From assembly GCA_002746935.1 (NCBI GenBank), contig PDRW01000038.1, positions 1 through 64,000 on the forward strand: a stretch of 64,000 nt of DNA, read 5' to 3'. The stretch is from Rhodobacterales bacterium. GTDB lineage: Bacteria; Pseudomonadota; Alphaproteobacteria; Rhodobacterales; Rhodobacteraceae. Of the stretch, positions 18,780-28,672 are shown in pieces. The translations under genes and the position numbers were made by a program. How positions within the stretch are numbered: position 1 is the first letter of the stretch; each line of letters begins with the position of its first letter. The notes under the pieces are model-generated. The model was not told where the DNA came from. It searched no databases and was given only the letters and a program-made list of their open reading frames with translations.

Positions 18780-19406
18780 GGCTTTGGATACGGCTTTGCC
18801 GGTCCGGCGGCTTCGGCGCGGGGCGCGCGGACCTGGCCGCCAACGCCCCGGGGCAAGCCGTGCCGCCGCGCCGTGCCGGACCGGCGCCCGGGAAATGCCA
18901 CATGGCTCAGGGGCCCTTGGCCCGCGGGCTTTGACCGGGGGCCAACCGGCGCGGGCCCTGTCCTCCTGTTGCCGTCCGTTTCGTCTGGCTGCTTCGCCCG
19001 GCTGTGGCGGCAGGACCGGGGCCCGGCCTTGCGCGGGCCGGATTTTGCCCGGCAGTCCACTCTTGCGGTATGGCATTGGTCCGGTAGTCCATTAGTCCGG
19101 AATACCGGACTAATGAAAACCCGATTTTACCATTATATGACAAGAGCTTACGATGCCCGAGCGCGGCGTTGGCAGGCCGTGTCAACCGGTTGTCAGGTCT
19201 GCGCCCCGGTTCGTGCGGTCCCGGTCTGCGGGCGGTGCTCTGCCGCCGCTGCGGGATTTCCCTCGCAAGCCGCCGGTCTTGCCCCTATAAACCGCTTTCG
19301 AGCATGCCGTGCAAACCGCCGACCGGGTTTGCGCTGCCCGGCATGCGAAACAGAACCACAGGGCCGGGGCGCGACCTGTTCTGGCTGCTGACTTAGGGAG
19401 ACTGGG
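18780..19406. other. Spacer before rpiA with a perfect palindrome
   Basis: About 630 bp. The first 300 bp are GC-rich with no gene I can support. A sharp AT-rich patch at 19080-19150 contains the palindrome annotated separately, and an open frame starts at the ATG at its edge (19113) but has no recognisable similarity and an atypical Cys-rich composition. The remainder leads into the rpiA ribosome site. Confidence 0.5.
19088..19115. repeat. Palindromic element, copy 1
   Basis: A perfect 10-bp inverted repeat, ATTAGTCCGG and CCGGACTAAT, around the 4-nt centre AATA. With its flanks (TCC before, G after) it matches 26 of 28 bases of another element at 50548-50575. It stands in an AT-rich patch within very GC-rich DNA. 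It could be a regulator binding site or a small dispersed repeat. Confidence 0.75.
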
Positions 19407-20189
19407 ATGTCCGGCAATCTTTCCCCAATGGAGACCGCCAGGTTCGTGGCCGCGAAACGCGCGGTGGATTTCGTCGAGGACAAGATGCGCGTCGGTCTCG
19501 GCACCGGCTCCACCGCCGCCTGGATGGTGCGGTCGCTGGGCGAGCGGGTGCGCGAAGAAGGGCTGAGACTCAAGGGCGTGCCCACCTCGTCGCGCACCGC
19601 CGAGCTTGCGGCCCGGGTGGGGATCAGCGTGGTCAGCCTCGACGAGGCGCGCTGGCTCGATCTCACCATTGACGGTGCCGACGAGTTCGACGCCGGTCTC
19701 AACCTGATCAAGGGCGGGGGCGGCGCATTGTTGCAGGAAAAGATCGTCGCCACCGCCTCCGACACCATGGTGGTCATCGCCGACCCGTCGAAACGTGTCG
19801 AACATCTCGGCGCCTTCCCGCTGCCGGTGGAAGTGGTGCCCTTCGGCTGGCAGACCACCAGGGCGCTGATCGAGGAGGCGCTCGACGCCACCGATGTGCT
19901 TGGCACCGGCAGCGCGCTGCGGATGTCCGGCGACGCCCCCTTCGTCACCGACGAGGGCAACCACATTCTCGATCTGCACCTTCAGCGAATCGGCGATGCC
20001 CGCAAGCTGGCGCTGATGCTCAACCAGATCCCGGGCGTGGTCGAGAACGGGCTGTTCGTCGACATCTGCGACCGGGTGGTGATCGGCAATCCCGACGGGC
20101 GTGTCGAGGTGTTCGACATCAACGACGGCACCACCGAGGAAAGCCGGATCGACTTCGCCGAAGACGACAACATCTTCTCGGACCTCTGA
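19407..20189 (+). CDS. rpiA: Ribose-5-phosphate isomerase A
   Basis: A 260-residue cytoplasmic enzyme of the non-oxidative pentose phosphate pathway (ribose-5-P to ribulose-5-P). Motifs: VGLGTGSTAAWMV (phosphate loop), LTIDGADEFDAGLNLIKGGGGALLQEKIVA (catalytic Asp, Glu and Lys) and NPDGRVEVFD near the end. AGGGAGA lies ahead of the ATG. It is slightly longer than E. coli RpiA through the C-terminal acidic tail. Stands alone. Confidence 0.97.
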   Translation: MSGNLSPMETARFVAAKRAVDFVEDKMRVGLGTGSTAAWMVRSLGERVREEGLRLKGVPTSSRTAELAARVGISVVSLDEARWLDLTIDGADEFDAGLNLIKGGGGALLQEKIVATASDTMVVIADPSKRVEHLGAFPLPVEVVPFGWQTTRALIEEALDATDVLGTGSALRMSGDAPFVTDEGNHILDLHLQRIGDARKLALMLNQIPGVVENGLFVDICDRVVIGNPDGRVEVFDINDGTTEESRIDFAEDDNIFSDL

Positions 20190-20554
20190 ACCCGGCAACG
20201 CCAGTCCGGGGGCGCGGGGGCGCGGGAGCGGGCAGGGCGGTACGGTTCAGCCGGTTGGCCGCCGGACGGGGCCCGTCCGCGGTTGGCAACGGTGGCTGGC
20301 GAACCGGCCCCGGCGCTTTCGTCGCGCGGTCTGCCTTGCCCCCGCTGTTGGCGGCGGGCCTGCGGGTCCGCCGAAGACCGCTGCCGGATCGCGGTGCGGC
20401 GCGGGCTGTGCCGGCGGCGGTGCGCGGCGGTGCGCGACGGTGCGCGACGGTGCGCGACAAGGGCGCCGAACCGCCCCCGACACGATCCCGAGATGCCAGG
20501 AGGGCCGGTGGGAAGGTCTTGAAATGCCGCAGGCGGCTTCCAACCTTGCAGATC
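20190..20554. other. GC-rich spacer with GTGCGCGACG repeats
   Basis: About 365 bp without a supported gene. A short tandem array of GGTGCGCG(A/G)C units occurs at about 20418-20458. Nothing else was recognised. Confidence 0.45.
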
Positions 20555-21034
20555 ATGGACCTCAGCCCGCACCGCGCCCCTATCGCCAACTTTGCCCTGC
20601 CGATTCTGGCGCTGAACGTGCTGTTTGTTGCAGGCTTGCCCGGGGACAAAACGCCAAAACTGTTTCTGGCCGGAATGCCGGCTGCGCTGCTCGAGGCTGA
20701 GAAAACCCTCGGCATCGCGCTTCTGGCGCTGAGCTTCGCTCTGCCCTTCCGCAGCAACCGCACCGGCTGGATGCTGTTTACCGTCGGAACGCTTGCCTGG
20801 ATGGCCGCCTGGGGATGGCAGATTATCGCCCCGGACAGCATGGGCGCGCGGTCGGCCATCGGCTTTACCGCCCCTGCCTGGACCGCGGGGATCTGGATCG
20901 CAGGGCTCGGGTTTCTCGCCCGGCCACCGGTGTTTTCACCGCACCGCGCCTGGCTGCAAACATGGTGGGGCCTCGCCATCGGCTTCTTCGCAACCCATGT
21001 CGCCCACGCGGCTCTGGTCTGGACGCGGCTCTGA
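20555..21034 (+). CDS. Predicted membrane protein, unknown function
   Basis: A 159-residue protein with five likely membrane segments (FALPILALNVLFVAGL, LGIALLALSFALPF, WMLFTVGTLAWMAAWGWQII, AWTAGIWIAGLGFLA and WWGLAIGFFATHVAHAALVW). The start MDLSPHR was chosen because upstream codons show no coding character; no strong ribosome site is seen. No family was recognised. It stands between rpiA and the convergent yqeY-like gene, with low-complexity DNA on both sides. Confidence 0.6.
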   Translation: MDLSPHRAPIANFALPILALNVLFVAGLPGDKTPKLFLAGMPAALLEAEKTLGIALLALSFALPFRSNRTGWMLFTVGTLAWMAAWGWQIIAPDSMGARSAIGFTAPAWTAGIWIAGLGFLARPPVFSPHRAWLQTWWGLAIGFFATHVAHAALVWTRL

Positions 21035-21321
21035 AGCGGGCGCCACTGCTCCCACGAGAGCACGCCCGGGGTCATTTGCAGTCACGCCACCTGCTCTGTC
21101 GTTTGGTTTTCACATGTCGAAATGCGCAAAACCGGGACACGATCTGCGGGGCAAACTCCAAGACCGGCGGTTTCGGTTTCCTGCATGCACCCGCCCCGCA
21201 GCCGCAGCCGCCAAACCGGGCGCGGCCTCAGGGCGCTGCCCCCGCGCCCGCGCCTTTTCCTGGTTCAAATACCCAAACCACGGCGCCGCCGCCTTCATGG
21301 CGCCCGCCGCAGGGCGCGGGC

Positions 21322-21780
21322 TCAGCCGAGTCGTGCCTTCACCAGCGGGCCAACGGTGCCGAAATCCATCCGGCCGGTATATTTGCCCTTGAGCTCGCCC
21401 ATGACCCGCCCCATGTCGCGGATCGTCTCGGCGCCGACCGCGGCCACCGCCGCCTCGATCGCGGCTTCCACCTCTTCGCCCGACAGGGGCCTGGGCAGAA
21501 ATTCCTCGATGATCCCGACTTCCGCGCGTTCCTTTTCGGCAAGCTCGAGCCGCCCGCCCTCCTCGTAGACCCGCGCGCTCTCCTGGCGCTGTTTCACCAT
21601 CTTGCCGAGAATTGCCAGGATCTCGTCATCGGTCACCTGCGCCTCCTCGCCTTCACCGCGCTTGGCGATGTCGCGATCCTTGATCGCGGCGGTGATCAGC
21701 CGGAGGGTCGAGAGGCGCGCGGCCTCCTTCTGTTTCATCGCGGTCTTCAGGGCGTCGTTCAGCCGGGTGCGCATGTCCAT
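21322..21780 (-). CDS. YqeY/GatB-tail domain protein
   Basis: A 152-residue cytoplasmic protein of the YqeY family, homologous to the C-terminal tRNA-binding domain of GatB. The N-terminal helical part reads LNDALKTAMKQKEAARLSTLRLITAAIKD and ILGKMVKQRQESARVYEEGGR; the C-terminal part has EEFLPRPLSGEEVE, DMGRVMGELKGKYTGRMDF and VGPLVKARL. All are diagnostic. The family is widespread and often next to carA or dnaG; its role is unproven, though tRNA contact is suspected from the fold. Divergent from carA with a 178-bp spacer. Confidence 0.95.
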   Translation of the reverse strand: MDMRTRLNDALKTAMKQKEAARLSTLRLITAAIKDRDIAKRGEGEEAQVTDDEILAILGKMVKQRQESARVYEEGGRLELAEKERAEVGIIEEFLPRPLSGEEVEAAIEAAVAAVGAETIRDMGRVMGELKGKYTGRMDFGTVGPLVKARLG

Positions 21781-21958
21781 CGGTCAGGCCTCGGAAGTTG
21801 CTGTCGGAGCCCCGCCTTACCCGCTCGGGGGCGCGCGCACAAGCGTGCCCTTCGCCCTGGCGCTCATCCCTTCGCCGGCAAGGCCGCGATCGCACCGCTT
21901 GACCCTCCCCCCCGGCGCTCTTAGAAAACCGCCAGTCTGGCCATCCGGGGGGAAGCAG

Positions 21959-23134
21959 ATGCCGCACAGCAAATCGCCCAAACCGACCGCCTGTCTTGCG
22001 CTCGCAGATGGCACGGTGTTCACCGGCACAGGCTTCGGGGCCGTGGGCGAAACCACGGCGGAGCTCTGCTTCAACACCGCGATGACCGGTTATCAGGAAA
22101 TCATGACCGATCCCTCCTATGCAGGTCAGGTGGTGACCTTCACCTTTCCCCATATCGGCAACACCGGGGTGACCCCGGAGGATGACGAGGCCGGCGAAGC
22201 GGTGGCCGGGGGCATGGTGGTGAAATGGGATCCGACGGCGCCCTCGAACTGGCGCGCCACCGAAGCGCTGACCGGCTGGCTCGCCGGACAGGGCCGCATC
22301 GGCATCGGCGGTGTCGACACCCGCCGTCTTACCCGTGCGATCCGCCATCAGGGCGCGCCGCATGTGGCGCTGGCGCATGACCCGGAGGGGAATTTCGACA
22401 TCGAGGCGCTGGTCGCCAGGGCCCGCGCCTTCCCGGGGCTGGTCGGGCTCGACCTCGCCAAAGAGGTCACCTGCCGCGCCCCCTACCGCTGGGACGAGAT
22501 GCGCTGGGCCTGGCCTGACGGCTGTCCGCGTCTCGACCGGCCGAAACACAGGGTGGTGGCGATCGACTATGGCGCCAAGCGCAACATCCTGCGCGCGCTG
22601 GCCTCGGCCGGCTGCGATGTGACCGTCCTGCCCGCCACCGCCACCGCGGAAGAAATCAGGGCGCTGAACCCCGACGGCGTGTTCCTCTCCAACGGCCCGG
22701 GCGACCCGGCCGCCACCGGCGAATATGCGGTGCCGATGATCCGGGGCTTGCTCGAGGATGAAGAACTGCCGCTCTTCGGCATCTGCCTCGGCCACCAGAT
22801 GCTCGCCCTCGCGCTCGGGGCGAAAACGGTCAAGATGAGCCACGGCCACCACGGCGCCAACCACCCGGTGAAGGACCACACCACCGGCAAGGTCGAAATC
22901 ACCTCGATGAACCACGGCTTCACCGTCGACAGCCAGTCGCTCCCCGAAGGCGTGACCGAGACCCATGTGAGCCTGTTCGATGGCACCAACTGCGGCATTG
23001 CGTTGAAAGACCGCCCGGTCTTCTCGGTGCAATACCACCCGGAGGCGAGCCCGGGGCCGATGGACAGCTTCTATCTGTTCGAGCGTTTCGCCGCCGCGAT
23101 GGCGGCGCGCGGTCGGACGGCCCGGCCCGCGTAA
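21959..23134 (+). CDS. carA: Carbamoyl-phosphate synthase small subunit
   Basis: A 391-residue glutaminase subunit supplying ammonia to CarB for carbamoyl phosphate (arginine and pyrimidine synthesis). The N-terminal CarA domain has [32 protein letters not shown] and [13 protein letters not shown]. The C-terminal amidotransferase has SNGPGDPA, the nucleophile motif [11 protein letters not shown] and [11 protein letters not shown] (His/Glu). carB is not adjacent. The start MPHSKSPKP is supported by a GGGGGAAG site and by matching the family's N-terminus. Confidence 0.97.
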   Translation: MPHSKSPKPTACLALADGTVFTGTGFGAVGETTAELCFNTAMTGYQEIMTDPSYAGQVVTFTFPHIGNTGVTPEDDEAGEAVAGGMVVKWDPTAPSNWRATEALTGWLAGQGRIGIGGVDTRRLTRAIRHQGAPHVALAHDPEGNFDIEALVARARAFPGLVGLDLAKEVTCRAPYRWDEMRWAWPDGCPRLDRPKHRVVAIDYGAKRNILRALASAGCDVTVLPATATAEEIRALNPDGVFLSNGPGDPAATGEYAVPMIRGLLEDEELPLFGICLGHQMLALALGAKTVKMSHGHHGANHPVKDHTTGKVEITSMNHGFTVDSQSLPEGVTETHVSLFDGTNCGIALKDRPVFSVQYHPEASPGPMDSFYLFERFAAAMAARGRTARPA

Positions 23135-23333
23135 AGGCGCCGAGCCGGAAACCCGGGCCCCCCCCGGCGGCCTCGTCGACCCCAGGGATCTGGCGGCCCC
23201 GGCGGCCCCGGGGATCCGGACGGGCGCGGAAACCGGGCCACGCCATGGTGGACAGCGCCCGCGCCCGCCACTAAACCCCCCACAAACGCCACGCGCGCCC
23301 CGCGCGGCCTACAGACACACCGGAACAAGACCC

Positions 23334-25985
23334 ATGGCCAGCCTGAACGACATCCGCTCCACTTTCCTCGGCTTTTTCGAAAGAAACGGCCACCGCGTCG
23401 TCGACAGCTCGCCGCTGGTGCCGCGCAACGACCCGACGCTGATGTTCACCAATTCCGGCATGGTCCAGTTCAAGAACCTGTTCACCGGGATCGAACACCG
23501 CGATTACGTCCGCGCCACCACCTCGCAGAAATGCGTCCGCGCCGGCGGCAAGCACAACGACCTCGACAACGTCGGCTATACCGCCCGCCACCACACCTTC
23601 TTCGAGATGCTCGGCAATTTCTCCTTCGGCGATTACTTCAAGGCCGATGCGATCCCCTTCGCCTGGGAGCTGATCACCCGCGATTTCGGCATCGACCCGG
23701 CGAAGCTGCTCACCACCGTCTACCACACCGACGACGAGGCCTTCGAGATCTGGAAGAAGGTCGGTGTGCCCGAAGACCGGATCATCCGCATCGCGACCCA
23801 TGACAATTTCTGGCAGATGGGCCCCACCGGCCCCTGCGGCCCCTGCACCGAAATCTTCTACGACCACGGCGAACACATCCCGGGCGGCCCCCCGGGCAGC
23901 CCGGAGGAAGACGGCGACCGGTTCATCGAGATCTGGAACATCGTGTTCATGCAGAACGAGCAGTTCGAGGATGGCACGATGGTGCCGCTCGAGATGCAGT
24001 CGATCGACACCGGCATGGGGCTCGAGCGGATCGGCGCGCTGCTTCAGGGCAGCCATGACAATTACGACACCGACCTGTTCCGGGCGCTGATCGAGGCCTC
24101 GGCCCATGTGACCAGTTCCGAGCCCTATGGCGCCGACAATGTCCACCACCGGGTGATCGCCGACCATCTGCGCTCGACCTCCTTCCTGATGGCCGACGGG
24201 GTGATGCCCTCGAACGAGGGCCGCGGCTATGTGCTGCGCCGGATCATGCGCCGCGCCATGCGCCATGCCCATCTGGCGGGCGCGAAAGACCCGGTGATGC
24301 ACCGGCTGGTGCCGGAGCTGGTCCGCCAGATGGGGCAGGCCTATCCCGAACTCGGCCGGGCTCAGGCGCTGATCGAGGAAACCCTGCTCACCGAAGAGAC
24401 CCGCTTCAAGGCCACGCTCGACCGCGGCCTTCGCCTGCTCGACGAGGCGCTGGACGAGCTCCCCGAAGGCGCCGATCTGCCGGGCGAGACCGCGTTCAAG
24501 CTTTATGATACCTACGGCTTCCCGCTCGACCTCACCCAGGACGCGCTGCGCGAGAAGGCCCGCGGGGTCGACACCGCGGGCTTCGACGCCGCCATGGCCG
24601 AGCAGAAGGCCAAGGCCCGCGCCGCCTGGGCCGGGTCCGGCGAGGCGGCCGATGCGGCGATCTGGTTCGACATCGCCGAGGACAAGGGCACCACCGAGTT
24701 TCTCGGCTACGACACCGAGAAGGCCGAGGGCCAGGTTCTGGCGCTGGTCAAGGACGGCGCCCTTGTCGACGCCGCCACCAAAGGCACGACGGTGCAGATC
24801 GTCGTCAACCAGACGCCGTTCTATGCCGAGGCCGGCGGTCAGGTGGGCGATACCGGCTTCATCAGGACCGCGACCGGCGAGGCGAAAGTGACCGATACGA
24901 AGAAGGTCGCCGAGGTGTTTCTGCATCTGGCCGAGGTGGTCGAGGGGCAGATCGAGGCGGGGCAGGGGGCGGAACTGGTGGTCGACCATCTGCGCCGGAC
25001 CGCGATCCGCGCCAACCATTCCGCCACCCATCTGCTCAACGAGGCGCTGCGTCAGGAGCTTGGCGAGCACGTCGCCCAGCGCGGCTCGCTCAACGCCCCC
25101 GACCGGCTGCGTTTCGACTTTTCGCACAACAAGGCGCTGACGCCCCGGCAGCTCGAAAACATCGCCATGGAGGTCAACGCCTATATCCGCCAGAACGCCC
25201 CCGTCGAGACCCGGGTGATGACCCCGGAGGCGGCGCGCGAGATCGGGGCGCAGGCGCTGTTCGGCGAGAAATACGGCGACGAGGTCCGGGTGGTGTCGAT
25301 GGGCGTGGCGCCCACCGGCAAGGGCACCGGCGGCGAGACCTATTCGATCGAGCTTTGCGGCGGCACCCATGTGACGCGCACCGGCGACATTGGCCTGTTC
25401 GTGCTGCTCGGCGACAGCGCTTCGGCGGCCGGGGTGCGGCGGGTCGAGGCGCTGACCGGCAAGGCGGCCTTCGCCTATCTGGAAGGCGAAGCGCGCCGGG
25501 TGGCGGCGCTTGCGGGGCTGCTGAAGGCGCAGCCGGGCGATCTGGTCGACCGGGTGAGGGCGCTGATGGAGGAGCGCAAGGCGCTGGAGGCGGAGGTGAC
25601 GCATCTGCGCCGCGAACTGGCGCTCTCCGGCGGGGCCAAGGAGGCGGCGAAGCCGAAGGAGATCGGCGGGGTGGCGTTCCTCGCGCAGGTGCTCACGGGC
25701 GTCTCCGGCAAGGATCTGCCGCCGCTGATCGACGAGCACAAGGCCGCGATGGGCTCGGGCGCGGTGCTGCTGATCGCCGACACCGGCGGCAAGGCGGCGG
25801 TGGCCGCGGGGGTGACCGACGATCTGACCGGGCGGCTCTCGGCGGTCGACATGGTGCGCGCCGCGGTGGCGGAGCTTGGCGGCAAGGGCGGCGGCGGACG
25901 GCCCGACATGGCCCAGGGCGGCGGCAAGGATGTTTCCGCGGCCGGGGCCGCGGTGGACGCAGTAGAAGCGCTGCTGCGCGGCTGA
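23334..25985 (+). CDS. alaS: Alanyl-tRNA synthetase
   Basis: An 883-residue synthetase with all four parts. Catalytic core: [40 protein letters not shown] and [12 protein letters not shown]. tRNA-recognition region in the middle. Editing domain: [15 protein letters not shown] and [14 protein letters not shown], whose His and Cys residues bind the catalytic Zn. C-terminal C-Ala/DHHA1 domain: [14 protein letters not shown]. Length is typical. It stands alone; a very long antisense open frame over it is only a consequence of GC-rich codon usage. Confidence 0.98.
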   Translation: MASLNDIRSTFLGFFERNGHRVVDSSPLVPRNDPTLMFTNSGMVQFKNLFTGIEHRDYVRATTSQKCVRAGGKHNDLDNVGYTARHHTFFEMLGNFSFGDYFKADAIPFAWELITRDFGIDPAKLLTTVYHTDDEAFEIWKKVGVPEDRIIRIATHDNFWQMGPTGPCGPCTEIFYDHGEHIPGGPPGSPEEDGDRFIEIWNIVFMQNEQFEDGTMVPLEMQSIDTGMGLERIGALLQGSHDNYDTDLFRALIEASAHVTSSEPYGADNVHHRVIADHLRSTSFLMADGVMPSNEGRGYVLRRIMRRAMRHAHLAGAKDPVMHRLVPELVRQMGQAYPELGRAQALIEETLLTEETRFKATLDRGLRLLDEALDELPEGADLPGETAFKLYDTYGFPLDLTQDALREKARGVDTAGFDAAMAEQKAKARAAWAGSGEAADAAIWFDIAEDKGTTEFLGYDTEKAEGQVLALVKDGALVDAATKGTTVQIVVNQTPFYAEAGGQVGDTGFIRTATGEAKVTDTKKVAEVFLHLAEVVEGQIEAGQGAELVVDHLRRTAIRANHSATHLLNEALRQELGEHVAQRGSLNAPDRLRFDFSHNKALTPRQLENIAMEVNAYIRQNAPVETRVMTPEAAREIGAQALFGEKYGDEVRVVSMGVAPTGKGTGGETYSIELCGGTHVTRTGDIGLFVLLGDSASAAGVRRVEALTGKAAFAYLEGEARRVAALAGLLKAQPGDLVDRVRALMEERKALEAEVTHLRRELALSGGAKEAAKPKEIGGVAFLAQVLTGVSGKDLPPLIDEHKAAMGSGAVLLIADTGGKAAVAAGVTDDLTGRLSAVDMVRAAVAELGGKGGGGRPDMAQGGGKDVSAAGAAVDAVEALLRG

Positions 25986-26296
25986 TCCGCTGCCCGGGAA
26001 GGAGCGGCGCGGCATGCGCCGCCGCCGGCGGGTGGGGCAATACCCTGCTTGTGCCGGATGCCGGAGCCGGCAAGCCGCCTCCGTCAGGCGGAAACGGGCA
26101 AAAGGTGCAGGGGGGCCCACGGGCAGGGGTCATCCCGTGCGGCCGGACGCTCAGGGCCGCTCTCGTTCAGGTCCGGGCGGTTCGGGCCGCTCTCGTTGGG
26201 GCCGCGCGTTCCGACCTGGGCGGTTCAGGCCCGGTCTCGTTCCGACCCGGGCGCTCAGGCCCGCTCTCGTTCAGACCTTCGTTCCGACCCGGGCGT
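25986..26296. other. Spacer with degenerate GC-rich tandem repeats
   Basis: After the alaS stop, 26146-26300 is built of imperfect units of roughly 30 bp around GGGCGGTTCAGGCCCG(C/G)TCTCGTTC. The array ends at the stop codon of the AraC-type gene. No gene, and no T-run terminator, was seen. Confidence 0.55.
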
Positions 26297-27106
26297 TCAG
26301 GCGCCGCGGCGGAACTGCGACGGGGTGCGGCCGGTGTGCTGGGTGAAGGCGCGGGTGAAATAAGCGGGCGAGGCAAAGCCCAGCGCCGCGGCAATATCCT
26401 TCACTGGCATATGCGTCTCGGTCAGCAGGCGGCGGGCCTCGTAATGCACCCGGTCGGCGAGGATCGCCGAGGCGGGCCGCCCGCAGGCCTTGTTGCAGAC
26501 CCGGCTGAGATGGGTCGGCGTGACCCCGAGCGCGGCGGCATAGTCGCGCACCGTCTTCGAGGAATGAAACTCCTTTTCCACCAGCGCGGTAAAGGCGGCG
26601 GCGAGCCGGGTGGTGGCGTCTTCCTTCTGCTCCTCGACCTCATGGGTCTGAAGCTGGCGCTCGATCCACACCGACAGCAGCCCGGCATGGCTCATCAGCG
26701 CCCGGTCGGAGGCGGTGGAGCCGCCGTTTTCAAGCTCGTACTGGATCGCCTCGATCAGCCGGTTGAGCTCGATATGCTGTTCGGGATCGGTGAGGCGCAG
26801 GTGCACCGGCTCTTCCGGCAGATCGAGCTGCTCCTCGATCCCGGCGGGGAACACCACGATCACCCCGGCGACGGATGACGACATCTCGAAGCCGTGCATG
26901 GTGCCGGCGGGCACGAAGATGGCGTTATGCGCGGTATAGCCGTTGGTGCGGCCGTTGACGGTGATCCGTCCCTGGCCGCGGGTGAACCACAGCAGCACCG
27001 GCGCGCCGTAGCTGCGCATGGCTTCGGTGCGCCACCGCCCGCCCCTGGCCAGGCGGCCGAGCGGCAGGACACGGAACGGAGAAGTGAATTCGGTGACGCG
27101 AGACAT
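26297..27106 (-). CDS. AraC-family transcriptional regulator
   Basis: A 269-residue regulator. The N-terminal cupin sensor domain (about 1-130) includes RGQGRITVNGRTNGYTAHNAIFVPAGTMHGFEM. The C-terminal two helix-turn-helix motifs are typical: VRDYAAALGVTPTHLSRVCNKACGRPASAILADRV and VKDIAAALGFASPAYFTRAFTQHTGRTPSQFRR. The effector and targets are unknown. The start MSRVTEF matches the beginning of the cupin domain, but the ribosome site is weak. Upstream of the start a 14-bp sequence (CTACGGTGCTTGG) is repeated in tandem at 27109-27136, a possible autoregulatory site. Confidence 0.92.
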   Translation of the reverse strand: MSRVTEFTSPFRVLPLGRLARGGRWRTEAMRSYGAPVLLWFTRGQGRITVNGRTNGYTAHNAIFVPAGTMHGFEMSSSVAGVIVVFPAGIEEQLDLPEEPVHLRLTDPEQHIELNRLIEAIQYELENGGSTASDRALMSHAGLLSVWIERQLQTHEVEEQKEDATTRLAAAFTALVEKEFHSSKTVRDYAAALGVTPTHLSRVCNKACGRPASAILADRVHYEARRLLTETHMPVKDIAAALGFASPAYFTRAFTQHTGRTPSQFRRGA

Positions 27107-27456
27107 GACTACGGTGCTTGGGCTACGGTGCTTGGTTAAGGTGCTTGCGGTGGTGTTTGTGGTGGTGCCTGGTCTGAAAAATCTGCGAGTGCCCTTCCCG
27201 GATAGTCGATTCTCCGAAAACTGTCGCTTGACTTGTCCACATGGCGAACGGCTTTTCTGTGGATAAGCTGTGATCTGGCGGAACTGTCGCCCGATAGACA
27301 CGTATCCGGCCAAAAACAGACATCTGACCCGCCGGAACCGCTTCAGCCACGGAATGCCGGTCACAAAACCGGCTGTTGCATGAACCGACCCGGGGCGCAG
27401 AGCCACCGTGCTGCGAAAACGTTCGAATCAGACTATCCCCCTATATGCAAAATATT
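27107..27456. other. Spacer with two DnaA-box-like sites
   Basis: About 350 bp, AT-richer than its surroundings. It contains a tandem CTACGGTGCTTGG repeat next to the AraC gene, a near-match DnaA box TTGTCCACA (27233-27241) and a perfect one in inverse orientation, TGTGGATAA (27258-27266). No gene was seen. The boxes are too few to call an origin. Confidence 0.45.
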
Positions 27457-28344
27457 TTAGACACCGAATCCCGCCTCGACAACATTCCAGTCGCGCATCC
27501 TGCCGCGAAACCAGGTTCTCTGCCGCTTCGCGTAGCGCCGGGAGGCGGTGATCGCGCGGGTCCGGGCGGTCTCAAGGTCGGTTTCGCCCCGCAGATATGC
27601 GATCAGGTCGCGCGCGCCGATGGCCTTGGCGGAAGGAAGCGCCGGCGACCAGCCGGGCAGATTGGCGCGGGCTTCCTCGAGCGCGCCGGCGGCGAGCATG
27701 GCATCGAAACGCGCGGCGATCCGGGCGTTGAGCCAGTCGCGCCCGGCGGCGACCAGCAACGGCTGGGCCCGGGCGAGCGGCAGGAGCGGCGGGGGCGTGT
27801 CGTCCTGCCAGGCGGCGAGCCCGCGCCCGGTGCTGCGCTGCACCTCCCAGGCGCGCTGGACCCGGGCGGGGTTCAGCCGGTCGATCCGGGCGGCGGTGGC
27901 GGGGTCGAGTTCGGCCAGCAGGGCGGCGCGGCCCTCACCGGCCATGCGCGCATCGGCTTCGGCGCGCACCTGCGGCGGGGTCGGCGGGATCCCGGCAAGC
28001 CCTGTGGTGAGAGCCGAGAAGAACAGCCCCGTTCCGCCGACGATGATCGGACGCGCCGGCCCGGCGAGCAGCGGAGCAACCTCCCGCAGCCAGTGGCCCA
28101 CCGAATAGGCGGCGTCGCCCGGGACATGCCCGTAAAGCGCATGCGGCGCCTGCGCCTCCTCGTCGGGCGAAGGCCGGGCGGTGAGAATGCGCCAGTTGGC
28201 GAAGACCTGAAGCGCGTCGGCATTGACGACGGTGCCGCCCTGGCGGGCGGCGATGGCGAGCGCCAGCGCCGACTTGCCGCTGGCGGTGGGCCCGGCGATC
28301 AGCACCGGGCGGTCGGGGGTGAGGGTAGTCAGGATCCTGTCCAT
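27457..28344 (-). CDS. miaA: tRNA dimethylallyltransferase
   Basis: A 295-residue enzyme adding a dimethylallyl group to A37 of tRNAs reading UNN codons. Motifs: [19 protein letters not shown] (P-loop), [10 protein letters not shown] (variant of the 'NaDS.QvY' motif), [48 protein letters not shown] and the C-terminal [13 protein letters not shown]. The start MDRILTTL was chosen as the family start; upstream in-frame sequence is unrelated. The fragment of a Panacea-like gene lies just upstream on the same strand. Confidence 0.95.
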   Translation of the reverse strand: MDRILTTLTPDRPVLIAGPTASGKSALALAIAARQGGTVVNADALQVFANWRILTARPSPDEEAQAPHALYGHVPGDAAYSVGHWLREVAPLLAGPARPIIVGGTGLFFSALTTGLAGIPPTPPQVRAEADARMAGEGRAALLAELDPATAARIDRLNPARVQRAWEVQRSTGRGLAAWQDDTPPPLLPLARAQPLLVAAGRDWLNARIAARFDAMLAAGALEEARANLPGWSPALPSAKAIGARDLIAYLRGETDLETARTRAITASRRYAKRQRTWFRGRMRDWNVVEAGFGV

Positions 28345-28405
28345 GGCCCGCAGGATGGTCTGGCCGGGCGGCGGGTGCAAGCGGCGCAAGGGGGCGGTGA
28401 CCGGC

Positions 28406-28567
28406 AGCGGACATGATTGGACCGTACTCCCAAGCCTCAAACGGACGGCTCACCAACCCGGGCCGGCCGGCCCCGAGGTCAAGCATGTGGGCGAGATACA
28501 GCAGCTTTTGTAGCACAAGATCGGGATCCCTGCCGCGCAGGTCCCAGATCGTCTTTGCCGCTCTCAT
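28406..28567 (-). pseudogene. Truncated Panacea/SocA-like (DUF4065) antitoxin fragment
   Basis: The first 54 codons read [40 protein letters not shown] and [14 protein letters not shown]. This matches the N-terminus of Panacea-domain (formerly DUF4065) proteins such as SocA: a helix with 'LQKLLYlah', then 'pLv..pFEAW.YGPv.p'. After YGPIM the similarity stops abruptly and the frame runs into the miaA leader, so roughly two thirds of the expected 150-residue domain is missing. Panacea proteins act as antitoxins for varied toxins or as proteolysis adaptors. No toxin gene is seen beside it. Probably a deletion relic. Confidence 0.6.
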
Positions 28568-28672
28568 TGTGCTTATGGTCTACACCTGTTCGTTTCGAAG
28601 ATAGCACATGTTTCCCGGATTTGCACCTTGGCGCTCGTTCGAATGGTTTTGGCAGCCTTTGATGGCCGGACC

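Noticed and set aside
19113-19391. Small gene starting at the palindrome edge before rpiA
   Set aside because: No ribosome site, Cys/Arg-rich composition typical of out-of-frame GC-rich DNA, no recognisable similarity.
23271-26120. A 949-codon open frame antisense to alaS
   Set aside because: It mirrors GC-rich codon positions of alaS. It has no family similarity and no plausible start signals.
27107-27456. Chromosomal replication origin
   Set aside because: Only two DnaA-like boxes and no neighbouring dnaA, parAB, hemE or similar origin-linked genes.
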